IMG/VR virus record: IMGVR_UViG_3300029922_000248
Location: 1 to 29,164 of that record
Strand: one strand, 5' to 3'
Length of the DNA stretch: 29,164 bases
Source of the DNA: a virus
The notes beneath the pieces were generated by a model. The model was not told the DNA's origin, ran no database searches, and saw nothing but the letters and a program-made list of their open reading frames with translations. The position numbers were made by a program, and so were the translations under genes. Shown here piece after piece: positions 1 to 9,913 of this stretch (within the stretch, counting starts at the first letter, position 1; every line of letters begins with the position of its first letter).

Positions 1-1551
1 CCTACGGCCTTTACTTATCTCTTTGGCGACTTGGCACAAGGGAGGGGGACTGTCAACGTAGCCTGGGCACCTCCGGGGACTGCCCCGGGCATCTATACCA
101 CCACTCAGTCGACAGCACTCTCTAATCAGGCAGTCATTTCGGCCTTGAGCGGCAATACGTCCCCGGGACCGACATCCGGGGCGACAGAGGAGGCCGGTCA
201 GCTTGCAGCCAACTTCGTAAGCTCGAAGGTTGGGAATACTCCCTACGGTCGAAGTTACAATCCCCCTCTCGACGGACTGGGGCCAAACGAGCCGTCTTAT
301 GACTGTTCTTCTTTGGTGGGGGCCGCTTGGGACGCAGCCCTCAACATCACCAACTTCCCAAGTTCGACCTCCACTCAGTGGAACTCGTCTATGCTGTCTT
401 CTCCTCTTGCGTTCGCCACGCCAGCCGACGTAGCCGTCTTACAACCTGGCGATCTACTGTACGTAGCTGACATTAGTAGCGATAAGGGGCCAAACCCACA
501 ACACGTAGGGATGTATGTGGGAGCAGGCAATGTGGTAGACGCCCCTCGATCCGGGCTCTTCGTTCAGATAACAGACCTGACTACGTGGATGGGTGCATGG
601 TCGGGCAATGGAAGTGGAACCTTTTATGGAGCTAAGCGGCCCCTCGGTTCAGCTAATAATACGAGCACAAATAATGACCCCTTTGCTAACGGAACGGGAA
701 ACAATAGCAGTATAGCCGCCGCCCTTTCTGGACTTCGAAGCAGTCTAGTTGGACAGGGAGAGTGGTTCCCCGGTTCGGGTCAAGGTGATCCCAACGCAGG
801 GGAATTCGTTGGGCTTAAAACCCTAATGCACGATTCCCAAATCATGCCGGTCTTCAGCGACATCGTAAGCACCTCTATGAGGAACTATTGTTCGGGACCC
901 AACGGAGATTTCATTGCGTGGTTTCCTGACTACTTTGGTACCTATGGTTACGCTGCCCAGTGGATTCTATCAGATATAGAGATGCACGACTTCAACATAG
1001 CGTGGTCTGACGCCAATCTTGTGACGCACCAGTTCACCGCAGGGAGCACGATGGGGTCGGTTATCAATAACTCTATCGATCCCGACTATCCCCCTCAGGT
1101 AACCGAATACAACATGATACAAAGCTATGGGGTGGCTTCGATAGACCTCCCGGCCCTATTTCAGGCGCTTTTCAACATTCAGCCGACTGAAACGGGAGGG
1201 CTCTTCACTAATGCCTCTGAAATCTATCAGCAGTTTGGGCCCCGGCCCGCCTTTAGCCAGTTGATCGTCGCTGCCGGGGGGATAGCAGAGTTCTGGTACG
1301 CTGTTAGGTTATGGATGCAGTCTTGGGCCTCTCAGTTCTCGGCATCGGTGCCAATGACTTTTATGCCAGAACTGTGGCCTGGGATGCTCTTGGTCATGCA
1401 GGACCAGGGAGTACAAGCGTATATTCACTCCGTTACCCACCAGTGGAGCTTGCAAGACGGAGGAGGGTTCTCTACGCACGCCACTGTCGTAGCCCCCTCG
1501 GCCATCGACGGTAGCGGACTGTTCGGACTGCCGAGAGGAGGCACTCCGTAG
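1..1551 (+). CDS. NlpC/P60 peptidase fused to baseplate hub-like protein (5' partial)
   Basis: The frame is open to the left edge, so the gene starts upstream; the TTG at 31 is only the first possible start codon inside the window. Counting from that codon, residues 60-185 form an NlpC/P60 cysteine peptidase domain: DCSSLV holds the nucleophile (Cys92), PQHVGMYVG the histidine (His158), and VVDAP offers Asp170 as third polar residue. Such domains cut peptidoglycan stem peptides during DNA entry. The C-terminal half (about 260-490) resembles baseplate hub or late-control D proteins (XkdQ/gp27 type) in the FIAWFPDYFG and YIHSVTHQWSLQDGG segments; this is recognition by eye and less sure than the peptidase. 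The gene stops one base into the next start codon, as expected of a co-translated baseplate operon. Confidence 0.75.
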   Translation, partial: PTAFTYLFGDLAQGRGTVNVAWAPPGTAPGIYTTTQSTALSNQAVISALSGNTSPGPTSGATEEAGQLAANFVSSKVGNTPYGRSYNPPLDGLGPNEPSYDCSSLVGAAWDAALNITNFPSSTSTQWNSSMLSSPLAFATPADVAVLQPGDLLYVADISSDKGPNPQHVGMYVGAGNVVDAPRSGLFVQITDLTTWMGAWSGNGSGTFYGAKRPLGSANNTSTNNDPFANGTGNNSSIAAALSGLRSSLVGQGEWFPGSGQGDPNAGEFVGLKTLMHDSQIMPVFSDIVSTSMRNYCSGPNGDFIAWFPDYFGTYGYAAQWILSDIEMHDFNIAWSDANLVTHQFTAGSTMGSVINNSIDPDYPPQVTEYNMIQSYGVASIDLPALFQALFNIQPTETGGLFTNASEIYQQFGPRPAFSQLIVAAGGIAEFWYAVRLWMQSWASQFSASVPMTFMPELWPGMLLVMQDQGVQAYIHSVTHQWSLQDGGGFSTHATVVAPSAIDGSGLFGLPRGGTP

Positions 1552-2363
1552 TGACGCAACAAGACTCTACGTTCGGCTCCTTGGGTTTTGCCTTTAAGAC
1601 AATGACCATTGAGGAAGTGGTCGATAAGTTCGCTTATGGAACGGACCAGTTCGGGGTATCTGTCAAGATTCCTATTGGACTTCAACGAGCCAAAGGGGGA
1701 GTACCAGAAGCAGGAGAGACTTGGGTCTTATCCAAGGACATGGGCTTATGGTGCTTCGCCGCCGTCCTCAACAACCCCGGTCCGGGCGGGAGCGTCCCGA
1801 CCCTCAGCCTGTCGTACAACGGGAACGGCCCGGTCCCTTGCCAGGTCTTCGACGGGTTGTCGTGGGACCCATCAACCGGGGGCTTCCTCTACATCGTCCT
1901 CCCGGGCGCACTCTCCGGGTTCGATGTCGACGTCCCGGTGGCTGCGGCGGTCAATGGCAGCGGTGTGATCCAGGGATTCGCCATCACGCTCTTCAACGAG
2001 GTGTCAGCGATTGTGTTGGCGTTCGGCCCGACCGGCAGCCCCGCCAACGTCGACATCATCGGGCTGCGCCAGCCGCAGACGGAGGGCAGCCCGGGCGACA
2101 CGGTGAGCGGAGGCGTCCCGTCGACCCAGGGCATGATCGTCCCGGACTACGACGGGAGCGTGTGGGTCTGCACGACCAGCTACGACCCGGTCGGTCCTGT
2201 CGATGCAGTGTGGGTGCAGATTACGCCGGGATGGGGAGATACCGGAGGGGGTGTCCCATCAAGCCCGGGACTCTACCTGGGCCAACTCGCCACCGACGCT
2301 TCGACAGGGATTCTCTATATGTGGAACGGCACCGCCTGGCTCGCCTCGGCAGCATTCACATAA
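1551..2363 (+). CDS. Putative minor tail protein with GC-rich acquired C-terminal part
   Basis: GTG start overlapping the last base of the upstream stop, with GAGAGGAG at 1533-1540 as ribosome binding site. The product is 270 residues. The first ~60 residues use the same AT-tolerant codons as the flanking genes. From about base 1740 to the stop the sequence turns GC-rich: two 60-base samples (1761-1820 and 2041-2100) count to about 70 and 73 percent, against roughly half near the start. The C-terminal end (SPGLYLGQLATDASTG, then ILYMWNGTAWLAS) is the kind of short beta motif found in phage tail-fibre and minor tail proteins. I infer an exposed tail accessory protein whose distal part came by recombination from a GC-rich source. 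No enzymatic motif was seen. Confidence 0.65.
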   Translation: MTQQDSTFGSLGFAFKTMTIEEVVDKFAYGTDQFGVSVKIPIGLQRAKGGVPEAGETWVLSKDMGLWCFAAVLNNPGPGGSVPTLSLSYNGNGPVPCQVFDGLSWDPSTGGFLYIVLPGALSGFDVDVPVAAAVNGSGVIQGFAITLFNEVSAIVLAFGPTGSPANVDIIGLRQPQTEGSPGDTVSGGVPSTQGMIVPDYDGSVWVCTTSYDPVGPVDAVWVQITPGWGDTGGGVPSSPGLYLGQLATDASTGILYMWNGTAWLASAAFT

Positions 2364-2409
2364 CCCTCCCCTCGACTATGCCTCTGATTTCCCACTAAGG
2401 AGTGTAATC

Positions 2410-2841
2410 ATGATTACGCCCCAGCTTCAAAATGGCGACTTCGTTCTGTTTAATGGCTCGTTCGCCACCGTGACAGGACCCCAAAAAATACAACAAGACG
2501 TGATGGTTGCCGTCCAGACTCCGTATGGATCAAACAGATTTCACCCAAGATATGGCTCTCTGTTCTCTAGTTATGTCGGCTCTCCCACAAGCGCCTCGAC
2601 CTCATCCATGATCCAGACCGAACTTGTAAGGATCGTCCAGAACTACCAGAGGGTACAGCTTGGTCAACTCAAGCAGGCTACCCTCAACGGCAACACGTCG
2701 CCATTCGCCCAGAATGATCTAGTCTCCTCCATCGGCTCTATTGGAGTGACTCAGACCCACGACAGCTTTCAGGTAAACGCCTCGGTCAATACGGCAGCCG
2801 GTAATGCCGTAAACGTCTCAACCTCAGTGACAGGTTCATAA
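2410..2841 (+). CDS. gp25-like baseplate wedge protein
   Basis: ATG at 2410 with AAGGAG at 2397-2402 as a good ribosome binding site; the frame stays open upstream to 2203 but that extension overlaps the previous gene and has no binding site. The 143-residue product has the size and order of T4 gp25/XkdS-type wedge proteins: an N-terminal beta region, a central TPYGSNRFHPRYGS segment (the equivalent of the conserved region in which the first round of tail monomers is set against a sheath-like fold), helices with ELVRIVQNYQR, and a final beta strand pair. In contractile-tail systems gp25 joins wedge to sheath. It lies directly before the J-like gene, the standard order. The family call is from motif layout and context. 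Confidence 0.7.
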   Translation: MITPQLQNGDFVLFNGSFATVTGPQKIQQDVMVAVQTPYGSNRFHPRYGSLFSSYVGSPTSASTSSMIQTELVRIVQNYQRVQLGQLKQATLNGNTSPFAQNDLVSSIGSIGVTQTHDSFQVNASVNTAAGNAVNVSTSVTGS

Positions 2842-2843
2842 CT

Positions 2844-4985
2844 ATGACAACTCAACAAGACATCGTAAGCCAGATGATTCAGGCGTATGCTATAGCGGAG
2901 CCCAGTATCGACACGAGTATCGGCTCTCCCATTCGATCTATCTTTGACGTGGTTGCTGAGTCGATTGCCGAATCATATGCCGACCAGTACCTCTTGAGCT
3001 ACCAGTACGACATCGACTCCAAGAGTGGAGCGGACCTCGATGCGTTCGTGGCCCTCTTCGGATTCACCAGATTCGCCGCCAAGCGAGCCACCGGATCGGT
3101 GACCTTCTCTCGAATCTCTCCGGCCCCCCAAGATATTTATATCAGCGGAGCGACTCAGCTAACCACTCCCAACACCCCTCCGGTTGTGTTCAATACCCTG
3201 ATGCCGGTGGTGCTCGTGGCAGGCAACACATCTTGTTCCGTGCCCGTACAGGCTCAAGTAGGGGGGTCGAGTGGGAACGTTGCAGCAAACACCATCACTA
3301 GGATCACGACCCAGCAGATGGGAGTCTCGTCAGTCACTAACCCGGTCGGGTGTTCGGGGGGATCAGACCCAGAGAGTGACGCAGACCTTCGTACCAGATT
3401 CAAGGCGACCGTCTTCCGGGCTTTGACCGGGACGGTTCCGATGTTCACGGCCGTTGGGCTAGACGACCCAGACGTGTCTAAGGTCAACGTGATTGGAGCA
3501 GCCAAGACATACAACGAAATGGTACAGGTCGTTGGGGGTGTAGCTACGTCTAGCGTACAGGACTTCAAGTACTTCTACGTTGGGTCTGACTCCCTGGGAG
3601 CCGACCTGTACTTCGGAGACATCTTCACGAATGGGATCGATTACACCATTCAGGTAGACCCGCTCACTCCCCCTCTCAGCCTGGCGGTTGGCACAAGCAC
3701 CTCTAGTGGTTACTACGGAGCCGCCCTCACGATCAACTATGCGGTGTCAGCGCTGAACGTTTCGGGAGAGAGCTTGGCTTGTACTCCGGTTGCCGTTACT
3801 ACCGGATCGGGCTCGACCAACTCAAACAGCCTTACGTGGACTGCCGAATCGGGAGCAGATAGCTACAACGTCTACGTCGACACTGGTGGCGGTCTAGAGT
3901 TCCTCGCCAACACTGACTCTGCCTCGTTTGTCGATACCGGAGCCGTCGCCGGAAGCGGCAATCCACCCACCTCAAGCGAAGCAACCAAGGTGCCTTACGT
4001 TCAGGCGAATACGATGCCAGATGGTCTGTACGAACTTCAGTACGACTACCTACCCACCTCCTCTCGCAACGATCCCGCCAACGGAATCACTAATCGAGTA
4101 GACATCTACGTCAACAATACGAGGTCAGTTATCGCCACGCAGAACACCCAGTTCTCTGACGAGTACATCTTTAACAACAACTCGGGTGACACCTACAACC
4201 TCAACAACTTCGTTCGCAACGATGGCACAAACCCTGTCGCTGGAAACTTCTTCATCCCCTTCGCCTATACCCCCGTACTAGACTGTGCAGTCAACGACGA
4301 TGGGTCACACACCATCACCATGACGGCCGATGATGTAACGGTGGTCTTCACCGAGGGGGAGGCGTTCTGGACCGTCAACAACATAACCGCCTTCGGCCTA
4401 TCCCCTCAAGGACTGGGAGGTCTTGAGTGGAACCCCTCTTATGAGGTACCCGGAGGCACCCTCATGCCATTGAGCTACAGCTTCAATCAGATACCTACCT
4501 CTGTCGAGGGGGGTATTCAGAACTGGCGACTAGTCACCACCGACGTAGAAGTTCACCAGGCCAAGTTGCTCAACCTCAACATGTATCTTGGAGTGATCCT
4601 GTCGAGCGCCACCTACTCGCAGGCCACGGTTCTGTCTGCCGCCCAGACGGCCATTAGCAACTACCTATCGTCACTCAACTATGACGGGGTAGTCCAGGTT
4701 TCTGAAATCCTTGCGTTGGTACAGAACTTGCCCGGAGTCGTGGCTGTACGATTCTTGACAGATGCCGACTCTGCCGCCATCCTGTACCCCGGTGGTGACC
4801 CGGCCGGTTCCAACTTTGCCATCCAGTCGGTCAACGACGAAGACGCATTGATTCATACCTACGCCACCGACGTAGGAGGACAAATCAGAAGAGCCATTGA
4901 CGTACCCCTCTCAGACGACACCCTGGCCTCTCTGGCAAATCTATACATCAGCGCAATGGCCCAGAACACCTTTGGTGCCGTATAG
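2844..4985 (+). CDS. Baseplate J/gp47-like protein with fibronectin-like insert
   Basis: ATG two bases after the gp25-like stop. The 713-residue product starts with the classic J-family layout: a helical N-terminus (IDTSIGSPIRSIFDVVAESIAE), then LDAFVALFGFTRFAAKRATGSVTF, then a beta domain with LRTRFKATVFRALTGT. J-like/gp6-type proteins form the ring of baseplate wedges that drives sheath contraction. At about residues 278-372 there is an inserted fibronectin type III-like unit (SYNVYVDTGGGLEFLANTD), a feature seen in several phage baseplate proteins and possibly used to bind surface sugars. The C-terminal third (VSEILALVQNLPGVVAVRFL) returns to the J family. It is co-directional and nearly overlapping with both neighbours. 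Confidence 0.85.
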   Translation: MTTQQDIVSQMIQAYAIAEPSIDTSIGSPIRSIFDVVAESIAESYADQYLLSYQYDIDSKSGADLDAFVALFGFTRFAAKRATGSVTFSRISPAPQDIYISGATQLTTPNTPPVVFNTLMPVVLVAGNTSCSVPVQAQVGGSSGNVAANTITRITTQQMGVSSVTNPVGCSGGSDPESDADLRTRFKATVFRALTGTVPMFTAVGLDDPDVSKVNVIGAAKTYNEMVQVVGGVATSSVQDFKYFYVGSDSLGADLYFGDIFTNGIDYTIQVDPLTPPLSLAVGTSTSSGYYGAALTINYAVSALNVSGESLACTPVAVTTGSGSTNSNSLTWTAESGADSYNVYVDTGGGLEFLANTDSASFVDTGAVAGSGNPPTSSEATKVPYVQANTMPDGLYELQYDYLPTSSRNDPANGITNRVDIYVNNTRSVIATQNTQFSDEYIFNNNSGDTYNLNNFVRNDGTNPVAGNFFIPFAYTPVLDCAVNDDGSHTITMTADDVTVVFTEGEAFWTVNNITAFGLSPQGLGGLEWNPSYEVPGGTLMPLSYSFNQIPTSVEGGIQNWRLVTTDVEVHQAKLLNLNMYLGVILSSATYSQATVLSAAQTAISNYLSSLNYDGVVQVSEILALVQNLPGVVAVRFLTDADSAAILYPGGDPAGSNFAIQSVNDEDALIHTYATDVGGQIRRAIDVPLSDDTLASLANLYISAMAQNTFGAV

Positions 4986-4988
4986 CTC

Positions 4989-7900
4989 ATGGGCCTCTCT
5001 TATCTTCCGTCCCAGGGTCAGTATGCTCTAACGCCGATCCTTCCAACGCCAACTCCTCCCGATCCACCGGTCATCCTTCGTCTTCAGGGGGGCGCTAACA
5101 GTCCGTCGAGCGATGTTGTCTCTACGGTCACCAACCCCGTCAACATCTCTCCACGGATGGCGGATAGGCTGAGCAGCTTCCCCGAAGAGGTCTATTCGCT
5201 TCTCCCGACCGACCACTTGGTCAAGCTCTTGAAGGTTCTACTTGGAGATGCCGGAGCCGGTCAGCTTAACAAGCTGACAACCATGGCTCGACTCGGTACC
5301 GTGATTCAGGGAGCCAACTTCTACGACCTGGACAACTTCTACGGGGCCTTGTTCGGAGTGCCTCGAAATCCAGATGAGCTTTACGACATCAACCCGTACA
5401 CCGACTCTGCCGAAGCAGACGTGTGGTCCAACATTCGGGCTCTCGACAACAGCTACCGATCACGTATCGACCAACTCGGGAGAGCGATCAGTTTTGGTGC
5501 GTCTGCAATCGGCATGCAACTTATAGCCGAAGCTGTTTTGCAATGTCCTTGTGCCATCTTCGAGTCGTGGAAGCTTGCCGACGAAGGAGTAGTGACGTGG
5601 AGCGACTTGGAATCCTACACGTGGGGAGAACTTGAGGACTACACCTGGGGTGAAATAGAATCATTGTCTGTCCCATCCAGTTCGGTAGATCGCAAGACGT
5701 TTACTATCGTCCCCACCAGAGCACTATCCAACTCTGAGGCTTTTGGTCTTCGACAAATCATCAACACCATAAAGCCAGCAGATACCGTAGTGTTCATCGA
5801 CAAGACGGGAAGCAACTCTCAGACAGAGGTCACAATCAGCGGAGTAGCTGCCGACAGTTCGTACTGGGGCCTTATCGAGAGCATCATTCCTCAGGAGCAG
5901 TTCGCCTCTTTCTATGACCTATCCACGACCGTTCAGCCCGGGGGGTGGAGAGAGGTTCTCCGTGCTGCCCTGACCGAGTATCAGGGTGAGCAGATTTCTT
6001 ACGGGGGAGACATCGTTGGTGTGTCGGCTTACGACACCGACTCGCAAGGCAACATCATCGATACCAACGTCATCGATTCATACACTTTTCAAGACGGAAC
6101 GACAGTCTATTATCCCCCCAGCCAAGCAATTGGATCACGATTCTTTTCTCTAGCGGGACGCTATGTATCGGACGGCATCCTTCAAGGTGCCCCCTACTCT
6201 AACGACACCCAGAACGTTCCGTCTACGACCAACAGAGCCCCCATGTCAATCTACGTTGACGGAATGGAAATCAACAACCTCGTAGCTGCTCTAGAAGACC
6301 CCTCGATCATCAACACCCTTGGAGTGAACGCTCCCGATGAACGATACTGGTCAACACCCCCCAGATTGAGTAGCGACAACCGAACCGAGACTCTCGACGT
6401 TACTCTGGTCGCCTCTCGTCTCGTCAACAATCTTACCTTCTCCATAGCGCACTTCCCGCAGATCGTACAAGTTCAGACCTTCAACACCGAAAGTGCTTCG
6501 TGGGAGACAGTCTATTCACGAACGATCTACGACTCAATCCCGGCCTACATCAGTTCCATTCCCCCAATAGCTCACAGTCACCCGCAGCACTCCGTAGCCG
6601 GAGCGTGGGATACCATCAACGTCTCAATCCCACCCACCGAAGTGTCCCAAGTGAGATTGGTTCTTCAGCGCATTCCCAACGGGACTCCTCCCGTTGGTCC
6701 GGTCAGCGTTCTCGACCCCAACGCAGGATCGAATTCCAACACGGCACCAGTTCCGTACTCGCTTGGAGTGAAGGACTTCGCTCTTGGATACCAAGTGGCT
6801 CAAGAGTCAGACTTGCCCACCCAGCCAATTGTTACTCAGGACGCCCTGGGCTCTCAGGCCCAGTTCAGCGTTCGACTAGAGCTTCCCCAGAATGCCGTCG
6901 ACGGCTCTTCGGTTCCGTGGAGGAGCGCACCGCAGCCCACCTCCAACTCGGTAGTCAACTTCTACCTTGACACCAGAGACGGCTCCGGCAACCCTCAGCT
7001 AGTAGATGCACTCTTCATCGACCCCCTTTACATCGGACCACACTGTACCGTCTACTACTCGAACTCGGGGACTCACAATCTCGGGTTCCCATCTGACGCC
7101 ACCAACCTTGTATCTCCCGTGCTAACTACGGCTGGAACGGTCACTCCTTACGGCGGCGGCTTGGTCTTTGATAGCGCACGTCCATCCTACGTAGACATTG
7201 AGAACACGGCAATTCAGTTCGATCCATCTCAACCCTGGTGGATCGGTGCCGTTCTTGCTCCCAACTTCAAATCATACGAGGGAGATGGACAGACCCTATG
7301 GGACCTCGGCAACGGACTTAATCTGTCGTTTGGCAACAACTCCATCACCCTAAACGGAGGGTCTGGGACCCTAACACTAGAGGACATCTCGTTCTCTTCT
7401 GGATCAACCATTGGCATCACTGTGGCCTATTTCCCGATTGCCACACCGTCCTTCAATGCGGGACTTTACCTGTTCTTCGACAACAACAATCCGCTTGATA
7501 TCGAGAGGGCTAACCTGTCGTCTGGTCGAATCGTTCAGCCCGACCCACACCCGATCTTCTCCTCTCGATACATCACCGGAGGGTACTCCGCAACATTCGT
7601 CCCAGAGAGCATGGGCGTTCCTCAGCCGACATTGCGATTCGGTGGCACCCTGTCTGACCCTGGCGTTGCCAACTTCAAGCTGGTCGGTCTTGCCTTAAAG
7701 CAGATTCCCCTTACCGAGAGTGACCTAGACAACTTCACTTCCACCTACTCGACCTATACCGAAGTGACGGGTGACAATACCAACAACGCCTTGATCCGAT
7801 ACAACAACTCCAACGTCAGCCCAACGAACGCACTGGGGTGGATTGGTGGGCCGGGAGACTTTTGGAACCTCTTGAGTTGGACTCCTATTATGCGAGACTT

Positions 7901-9869
7901 CTCTCTACAGAAGGGGTTCATGCATCTTCCCCCTACGTCGGCCAAGTACTTCAAGTTGGAGTTCACCAACCTAATCGCCCAACCGATCACGTCACTCGTG
8001 CCGATCACCAAGACGTTCCAAACCCACCAGGGAACCTCTGGGTATCGAGTACAGAACATCAATACCCCCATCGCCAACAACGAAGGGGTATCTCCCCCAG
8101 GCACCCATGTTGCAATCGCCTTAGCCAACAGTGTTGCCTTTGGAGACGCACCCATTCTGCAAACACTCCCGACCGCCCCGTCCTCTCCGGCCGTCAATCA
8201 ACCAACCTCGGTACAAGTAGCTCCCGACTACGCAGCACAGGCCCAGTTAGCTAGCAATGCGTGGTATTGGCAGTATCAGCAGTGGGCTGCCGGACCTACC
8301 GGACCTCGGTTCGTTAACAACGGCACTCACAACTACGTTACCTCCACAATCTCGCAGTCTAATCAGACTTCATTTTTCGTCGGCCTTAGCTCGATTGCAG
8401 CCTACCGACTCAACTTTGGCGGAACCGACGACACCCAGATGTACGAAGAGGTGTTCATTGACGACACCTTCATCCAAACGACAGGCATCCCGCAGAACCC
8501 GGGAGACGTAAACACCGATGGTCTAACCGAGTTCCCAGTCATCGACGTGTCGTCCACCTACAACTCTACTAGCCCAGTGATTGGAGTTCAGTTCGCCACC
8601 ATTCAGAGTGACGCCGTTCAGATTGCATACGATGACGACTTTGGTGACTCGGCCACCGAAACTCCCTACAACTGGAACGACACCTCCCTACCGACCAGAG
8701 TTGGTAACGCCACCCTCAACTACATCACTCCCGCCAACACCGTACTGGTTTCAAGAGACACGATCAGTCATCCCCCTCCGGCAAGGTTGTCGGAGGGTCT
8801 AGTTGAGGATATCCCGTTCCCGATTTTCGAGGGAGTCATTCCGTCTGGTCCAGAAGAGATTGGACTAACCTCCGACATCGGAACCTACGGAAGCCAGCCC
8901 GGTAGCGAGGCTGCCGGATGGCTGGGTGGTCTGGGAGAAGGTCCCAACGTTGGTGGATTGGCGAATGCCTACTCTGTTCCTACGGCTTCGGGGATGGTGT
9001 ATGGAGCAGTCAGACTCACCACCAACGACACGCTGGCATCGCCTCTGTCTTTGGAAATTGTAGACGCAGATTCAGACATTGTACTCACCTCTAAGGTTGT
9101 CAACTGTAGCCCGGGTCAGATCGTAGAAGCATACGTGTCTTACGAATTGGGCAGTGTGGTGTCTTCTGGCGGTCCTATTTACACCAGGATTGTTCAGTAC
9201 GGCAACGCTCAGAACTCGTGGACGGTAGACCGACTGAGCACGTTCAACGACAGTTGGATTTGGGAGTTCACCAACGACGGTACCAACTGGATCAACGCAA
9301 GCAACATTCGAGACAACGCTTTTGGCTTGGTAACCTTCCCTTATCCCGGTACGACGCTCAAGTGGAGGCTTACTGGTGTACGACCAAACGCCCACGTCAA
9401 CTACCTAAGAGTCCGACCGGTATACGACAACGTAAAGTCAGACGCCCCACTAGGGATAGTTAGGGGTCCGAACTACTCGATGTACGACCACATTCCTCCC
9501 ATCGATCAGGACCCGTTCTTTGATGGGTGGCACTCTCCGATTCCTTACTGGTGGTATGCAGCCTCGAACGAGTACCCGATCCTCAACATCCCCGGCATCC
9601 CCAACCAGAATGAGTACAGCAGATTCTACGAACGAGTTGCCGACGACTCGGCCTCGGTATCCGATTCGGTTACGAGAAGCGTATACGACTTCCGTTATCC
9701 GTCTGACTCTGCACCTTCCGTTGAGAGTTTGACTCGTGAACTCTCAAGCTCAAGGTCTACTTCAGATTCAACGTCAGAGTCCGACTCGGCAGTTGCCGTG
9801 ATCGTTCACCTCCCGGACACGCCAGACATCGTAGCCCCAGACGTACACGACCTGCCCAACCCCGGGTAA
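4989..9869 (+). CDS. Very large tail/baseplate protein (1626 residues)
   Basis: ATG three bases after the J-like stop, the position normally held by tail protein I/gp48-type genes. The N-terminal 200 residues (PEEVYSLLPTDHLVKLLKVL, then NFYGALFGVPR) fit such a connector. Residues 203-226 are three tandem 8-residue units of the form TW(S/G)(D/E)(L/I)E, ending in Tyr or Leu. The middle is beta-rich and includes a concanavalin/LamG-like stretch near 745-835 (WWIGAVLAPNF; LWDLGNGLNLSFGNNS), which suggests binding to a surface glycan. The last ~75 residues, about 1551 to 1605, are a Ser/Asp-rich low-complexity tail. No transmembrane segment or catalytic motif is visible. I infer a baseplate protein extended into a receptor-binding arm. 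Confidence 0.7.
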   Translation: MGLSYLPSQGQYALTPILPTPTPPDPPVILRLQGGANSPSSDVVSTVTNPVNISPRMADRLSSFPEEVYSLLPTDHLVKLLKVLLGDAGAGQLNKLTTMARLGTVIQGANFYDLDNFYGALFGVPRNPDELYDINPYTDSAEADVWSNIRALDNSYRSRIDQLGRAISFGASAIGMQLIAEAVLQCPCAIFESWKLADEGVVTWSDLESYTWGELEDYTWGEIESLSVPSSSVDRKTFTIVPTRALSNSEAFGLRQIINTIKPADTVVFIDKTGSNSQTEVTISGVAADSSYWGLIESIIPQEQFASFYDLSTTVQPGGWREVLRAALTEYQGEQISYGGDIVGVSAYDTDSQGNIIDTNVIDSYTFQDGTTVYYPPSQAIGSRFFSLAGRYVSDGILQGAPYSNDTQNVPSTTNRAPMSIYVDGMEINNLVAALEDPSIINTLGVNAPDERYWSTPPRLSSDNRTETLDVTLVASRLVNNLTFSIAHFPQIVQVQTFNTESASWETVYSRTIYDSIPAYISSIPPIAHSHPQHSVAGAWDTINVSIPPTEVSQVRLVLQRIPNGTPPVGPVSVLDPNAGSNSNTAPVPYSLGVKDFALGYQVAQESDLPTQPIVTQDALGSQAQFSVRLELPQNAVDGSSVPWRSAPQPTSNSVVNFYLDTRDGSGNPQLVDALFIDPLYIGPHCTVYYSNSGTHNLGFPSDATNLVSPVLTTAGTVTPYGGGLVFDSARPSYVDIENTAIQFDPSQPWWIGAVLAPNFKSYEGDGQTLWDLGNGLNLSFGNNSITLNGGSGTLTLEDISFSSGSTIGITVAYFPIATPSFNAGLYLFFDNNNPLDIERANLSSGRIVQPDPHPIFSSRYITGGYSATFVPESMGVPQPTLRFGGTLSDPGVANFKLVGLALKQIPLTESDLDNFTSTYSTYTEVTGDNTNNALIRYNNSNVSPTNALGWIGGPGDFWNLLSWTPIMRDFSLQKGFMHLPPTSAKYFKLEFTNLIAQPITSLVPITKTFQTHQGTSGYRVQNINTPIANNEGVSPPGTHVAIALANSVAFGDAPILQTLPTAPSSPAVNQPTSVQVAPDYAAQAQLASNAWYWQYQQWAAGPTGPRFVNNGTHNYVTSTISQSNQTSFFVGLSSIAAYRLNFGGTDDTQMYEEVFIDDTFIQTTGIPQNPGDVNTDGLTEFPVIDVSSTYNSTSPVIGVQFATIQSDAVQIAYDDDFGDSATETPYNWNDTSLPTRVGNATLNYITPANTVLVSRDTISHPPPARLSEGLVEDIPFPIFEGVIPSGPEEIGLTSDIGTYGSQPGSEAAGWLGGLGEGPNVGGLANAYSVPTASGMVYGAVRLTTNDTLASPLSLEIVDADSDIVLTSKVVNCSPGQIVEAYVSYELGSVVSSGGPIYTRIVQYGNAQNSWTVDRLSTFNDSWIWEFTNDGTNWINASNIRDNAFGLVTFPYPGTTLKWRLTGVRPNAHVNYLRVRPVYDNVKSDAPLGIVRGPNYSMYDHIPPIDQDPFFDGWHSPIPYWWYAASNEYPILNIPGIPNQNEYSRFYERVADDSASVSDSVTRSVYDFRYPSDSAPSVESLTRELSSSRSTSDSTSESDSAVAVIVHLPDTPDIVAPDVHDLPNPG

Positions 9870-9913
9870 ATCCCCCTAATAAGTGTAAGGCTATAGCTGA
9901 AGGTGAGAGTTGA

